Positions 57,245 to 59,800 of a stretch of 59,800 nt of DNA are shown one piece after another. How positions within the stretch are numbered: position 1 is the stretch's first letter; every line of letters starts with the position of its first letter. The stretch lies in NCBI GenBank assembly GCA_035279665.1, contig DATEHI010000119.1, positions 1 to 59,800 of the forward strand. The letters run 5' to 3'. The translations under genes and the position numbers were made by a program. The stretch is from CF-13 sp035279665 (lineage in GTDB: Bacteria > Chloroflexota > Dormibacteria > CF-121). The notes beneath the pieces are model-generated. The model searched no databases, was not told where the DNA came from, and saw only the letters and a list, made by a program, of their open reading frames with translations.

Positions 57245-58789
57245 TTAATCTTCACGCCAGCCTTTCCACGCCGGGGCTGGCTTATCACGCCAGCCTTTCC
57301 ACGCTGGGGCTGGCTTATGCGGCGTGTCGTTGAGTGTGGCCCACAGCTGGTGGGTCGCGTAGCTGCGCCAGGGACGCCAGGCGGCGGCGTGTTCGGACAT
57401 CGCGCGTGGGTTGCTGCCGAGGCCGAGACGCGCGCCGGCCTTCTTGATGCCGAGGTCGCTCGGTAAGAACGTGTCCGGGTCACCGAGTGCGCGCATCACG
57501 ATGTAGCCCGCCGTCCATTCCCCGATACCGGGCAACCGCATCAGCTGCTGGTAGGTCTCAGTCCGGTCGGCGCCCGGATCGAGCGCGAGCGCGCCGCTCG
57601 CGACGGCGCGGGCGAGCGCGTACAACGTCGCCCGTCGTGTTGCCGGGACGCCCAGCTTTGACAGGTCCGCCTCGGCGATCGCGTCGGCTCGGGGGAACAG
57701 ATGCGTGAGTGTCGGATCGGCGATCTTGATGACGTCGCCGTTCGCTGTCACGAGCCGCGACGCGAGCGTGCGCGCCGCGGCGAGCGAGACCTGCTGGCCC
57801 AGGATCGCCTGAAACGCGAGCTCCGTCCCGTCGACTGCTCCGGGCGCGCGCAACCCGGGACGCTTCTTCACAATCGGCGACAGCCGCCGATCCTTCGAGA
57901 GAACCTCGACCACGCTCAGCGGATCCGCGTCGAGGTCGAGCAAGCGGCGGCACTGCCGGACCGCGCTCGTCAGGTCCGCCATCGAATCCAGCCGGAGCGT
58001 GCACCGGATGTGCGTGTCGATCGGTTCGAGCGAGACCACGCCGGAACCGCGTGGCAGGCGCAGCGTGCGGCGGTAGACGCGGCCGTTCATCTCCGCGACG
58101 CCGGGCAGCGCGCGGACACGCAGCCAGGCGGACAACGTGGCCCAGTCGAGCGGCGGGCGGTAGGGGAGCCGGAGCGTGAGCGCACCGTCGGCACTGTCTC
58201 GACGGCGCCGTCCCGCGCTGCGCAGTTCGGTGGGCGTGAGCGCGAACACGTCGCGAATCGTGTCATTGAATTGACGGATGCTCTCGAAGCCGGCCGCGAA
58301 CGTGACATCGGTGAACGGCAGGTCGGTCGTCTCGATCAGCACGCGCGCGCTCTGCGCGCGCTGCGCGCGGGCGATCGCGAGCGGCCCCGCACCGAGCTCG
58401 CTCAGCAGCACGCGATGGAGATGACGCTCGCTGACGGAGAGCCGGCGCGCGAGCCCGGCGACACCGTCGCGATCGACGGTGCCGTCCGCGATAAGCCGCA
58501 TGGCTCGGCCGACGAGGTCGCCGCGCACGTTCCATTCGGGGGAGCCGGGCGACGCGTCCGGGCGACAGCGCTTGCAGGCGCGAAACCCCGCAAGCTGCGC
58601 AGCGGCCGCGGTCGGGTAGAACTGGACGTTCTCGCGCTTCGGGCGCACCGGCGTCGGGCAGCTCGGCCGGCAGTAGATGCCGGTCGTTTTGACGGCGGTG
58701 ATGAACCAGCCGTCAAAGCGGGAGTCGCGGCTCTCGACAGCCCGGTAACAGCGCTCGAAGTCCAGCGGTGACGCAATCACAGGCTCCAT
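57245..58789 (-). CDS. Ada-AlkA fusion: Ada zinc/regulatory domain, AraC helix-turn-helix and 3-methyladenine DNA glycosylase
   Basis: 514 aa. Residues 14-80 are the Ada N-terminal domain with Cys40, Cys44, Cys72 and Cys75 (methylphosphotriester acceptor and zinc). About 90-185 is an AraC-type helix-turn-helix (LARRLSVSERHLHRVLLSELGAGPLAIAR). About 205-480 is AlkA: an N-terminal sheet domain, then HhH-GPD with LMRLPGIGEWTAGYIVMRALG and the catalytic Asp in LPSDLGIKKA. One protein thus senses methylated backbone, activates transcription and removes alkylated bases. The end KPAPAWKGWRD/KPAPAWKGWRE is a duplicated 11-residue unit encoded by palindromic repeats and is not part of the AlkA fold. 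Confidence 0.93.
   Translation of the reverse strand: MEPVIASPLDFERCYRAVESRDSRFDGWFITAVKTTGIYCRPSCPTPVRPKRENVQFYPTAAAAQLAGFRACKRCRPDASPGSPEWNVRGDLVGRAMRLIADGTVDRDGVAGLARRLSVSERHLHRVLLSELGAGPLAIARAQRAQSARVLIETTDLPFTDVTFAAGFESIRQFNDTIRDVFALTPTELRSAGRRRRDSADGALTLRLPYRPPLDWATLSAWLRVRALPGVAEMNGRVYRRTLRLPRGSGVVSLEPIDTHIRCTLRLDSMADLTSAVRQCRRLLDLDADPLSVVEVLSKDRRLSPIVKKRPGLRAPGAVDGTELAFQAILGQQVSLAAARTLASRLVTANGDVIKIADPTLTHLFPRADAIAEADLSKLGVPATRRATLYALARAVASGALALDPGADRTETYQQLMRLPGIGEWTAGYIVMRALGDPDTFLPSDLGIKKAGARLGLGSNPRAMSEHAAAWRPWRSYATHQLWATLNDTPHKPAPAWKGWRDKPAPAWKGWRED
57252..57318. repeat. Two in-frame palindromic repeats at the 3' end of ada-alkA
   Basis: Two units with a 33-bp period. Each has arms GCCAGCC and GGCTGGC (57256/57275 and 57289/57308) around a 12-nt loop TTTCCACGCYGG. 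Because 33 is 11 codons, the gene frame is kept. The loop matches that of the repeats in paaD at 12965. Confidence 0.75.
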
Positions 58790-59060
58790 TGTCGCGGTTC
58801 GATCGCGGTCGCGCTAGCGGAAATCGGACATCCAAAGCTAGGCACCATTGGCGTTGGGGTCTGTCCGGCGGCGTCGGCGGCCGACCGGTCCGCTGCCAGG
58901 GTTGTCGCGGCGACGTAAAGAACGGCTTAACGACCGAATTCCGCAATGGAGGGTACGTGCCCGCGCAGAACCGTTGCCAGCTCGGCACGTGGCTGATCCA
59001 TTCGTTTCGAATGCGCAAGGCTACCGGCAATTCTGGGGCTGTGTAATTCAGAGGTCCGAA
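58790..59060. other. Intergenic region between ada-alkA and the right-hand TadE-like gene
   Basis: About 270 bp holding two divergent promoters by position. I see no clear -35/-10 pair, no LexA-type box and no RNA motif. The ORF that runs through part of it is simply the open frame ahead of the TadE-like start. Confidence 0.4.
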
Positions 59061-59597
59061 ATGCTCCACCTTTTCGCGCGAATGTCGACGCGGCCAGGGC
59101 AGGCCGTTGTTGAGCTGGCTATCGCGATGCCGTTGCTCGCGCTGATGTTGTTCGGGCTCGTGGACTTCGGGCGCGCCTACTTCCAGAACATTGCCCTTGT
59201 CAACACCGCCCGAGAGGGAGCCCGGTCCGCCGCCTACGGTTTCCACAACCTCTCGAACGCCGCGAACCCGGCGCAGGATACGGTACAGGGGCGCATCAGA
59301 GTAGCGGACGGGGGGCTTGGCATCGTGAACGACGCAACCCACATCCAGATCCAGTTCTACGACACGACCGTCAGCCCGGCGGCCCTCTGCGCGCACTTCA
59401 ACTACGCGACGAACGCGATCACCTGGGACGCGCCGTACACGGCGCCGAATAGTGGGAGTGGCCAGAAGTGTCCGAAGGAGGGCGATGCCGTCAAGGTCAC
59501 CGTGGTGTCGGATTACGTCCCGATCACGCCGCTGATGTCCGCGATCATGGGGAACCCGCTACGCCTGACCGCGGTCGCCCAAACGAGGATCGAATGA
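59061..59597 (+). CDS. TadE-like pilus assembly protein
   Basis: 178 aa from ATG 59061 (59082 is possible). STRPGQAVVELAIAMPLLALMLFGLVDFGRAYFQNIALVNTAREGARSAAYG is the clearest TadE signature in the window, with Glu five into the helix and the ARAGARxA-like ending. Two Cys lie in the exported domain. The stop overlaps the following TadG-like start. It is separate from and not very similar to the cluster at 7.7-10.7 kb. Confidence 0.88.
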   Translation: MLHLFARMSTRPGQAVVELAIAMPLLALMLFGLVDFGRAYFQNIALVNTAREGARSAAYGFHNLSNAANPAQDTVQGRIRVADGGLGIVNDATHIQIQFYDTTVSPAALCAHFNYATNAITWDAPYTAPNSGSGQKCPKEGDAVKVTVVSDYVPITPLMSAIMGNPLRLTAVAQTRIE

Positions 59598-59800
59598 TGA
59601 AAACCAACCAGCTCCAGAAGGGCCAGGCGATCGTGCTCGTGGCACTGATGATCATGGCACTAACCGGCATGCTTGCCCTGTCGATCGACGTCGGGAATAG
59701 CTTCAGTCAACGGCGGAGCCTACAGACCGCGGCCGACGCAGCCGCGATGGCAGGCACACACCTTGCCATGGAACAGGTGACGAATGTCGGCGGCACACAG
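59594..59800 (+). CDS. TadG-like (PF13400) pilus assembly protein, cut by window end
   Basis: The first 69 residues are seen: KGQAIVLVALMIMALTGMLALSIDVGNSFSQRRSLQTAADAAAMAGTHLA, the Tad-like head, helix and the RxxLQxAADAAAMAG segment common to TadG. ATGATG offers two starts (59594 and 59597); the first overlaps the TadE-like stop. The rest lies beyond the right edge. Confidence 0.85.
   Translation, partial: MMKTNQLQKGQAIVLVALMIMALTGMLALSIDVGNSFSQRRSLQTAADAAAMAGTHLAMEQVTNVGGTQ

Noticed and set aside
57249..57316. CRISPR-like direct repeats
   Set aside because: Only two units, no unique spacers between them, palindromic, and translated in frame as part of ada-alkA.
58790..59060. A c-di-GMP riboswitch upstream of the right-hand Tad genes
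   Set aside because: The GEMM core motifs (CACGCACAGGGCAAACC and the GNRA receptor) are not present.

Overview
This 59.8 kb window is gene-dense, high-GC bacterial chromosome with many ATGA/TGATG start-stop overlaps and no rRNA, tRNA, CRISPR array or insertion sequence that I can see. The mix suggests a Terrabacteria lineage, most likely Chloroflexota or Dormibacterota: a long SRP RNA with an Alu domain, LexA boxes of the GAAC-N4-GTTC type, AMIN-like secreted proteins, Tad-like pilus genes without an outer-membrane secretin in view, a poly-HAMP kinase, and phosphoketolase plus acetate kinase. This placement is inference.

Layout. 1-7.1 kb is a pyrimidine nucleoside salvage locus: a cut nucleoside ABC ATPase, two BMP-type binding proteins, upp, udp and a pyrimidine-nucleoside phosphorylase, with a YdeI-like and a TadE-like gene interleaved and a divergent SAH-hydrolase-like gene opposite. 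7.1-10.7 kb holds MntP and a three-gene TadE/TadE/TadG-like cluster. 12-14.4 kb is a phenylacetyl-CoA epoxidase operon (paaA, paaD DUF59 part, paaB, paaC, then a separate paaD zinc ribbon). 14.6-17.6 kb encodes an MprF-like membrane aminoacyltransferase and an esterase. 17.9-25.5 kb has LysE, an HtrA-like protease, two HD-GYP receptors and proline-rich surface proteins. 25.5-32.6 kb holds small enzymes, the SRP RNA, an MFS exporter and uncharacterised genes. 32.6-36.8 kb is a giant poly-HAMP histidine kinase. 37-46.8 kb has a phosphatase, an ABC exporter with a two-component system, CPBP protease, carbonic anhydrase, an MBL protein and an ECF sigma factor with its AMIN-domain anti-sigma-like partner. 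46.9-58.8 kb has a PF04185 phosphoesterase, phosphoketolase, acetate kinase, aminopeptidase N, a second ABC-2 exporter and alkylation repair genes (ogt, ada-alkA fusion). A second TadE/TadG pair runs off the right end.

The most notable finding is a pair of paralogous, apparently non-coding RNA genes (about 10879-11145 and 17659-17850). Each has the same promoter layout: a LexA-type palindrome, then TTGCGG, a 17-bp spacer and TAnnnT. Their stems covary between copies while several loops and linkers are invariant. They differ by an expandable domain of GNRA-tetraloop hairpins (four versus one). I do not recognise the family; it looks like a DNA-damage-inducible structured RNA.

Other points of interest are palindromic elements inserted in frame in the paaD and ada-alkA genes, CTG codons that appear to be the real starts at CTGA overlaps, a split PaaD, and an SAH-hydrolase homologue with an altered active site.
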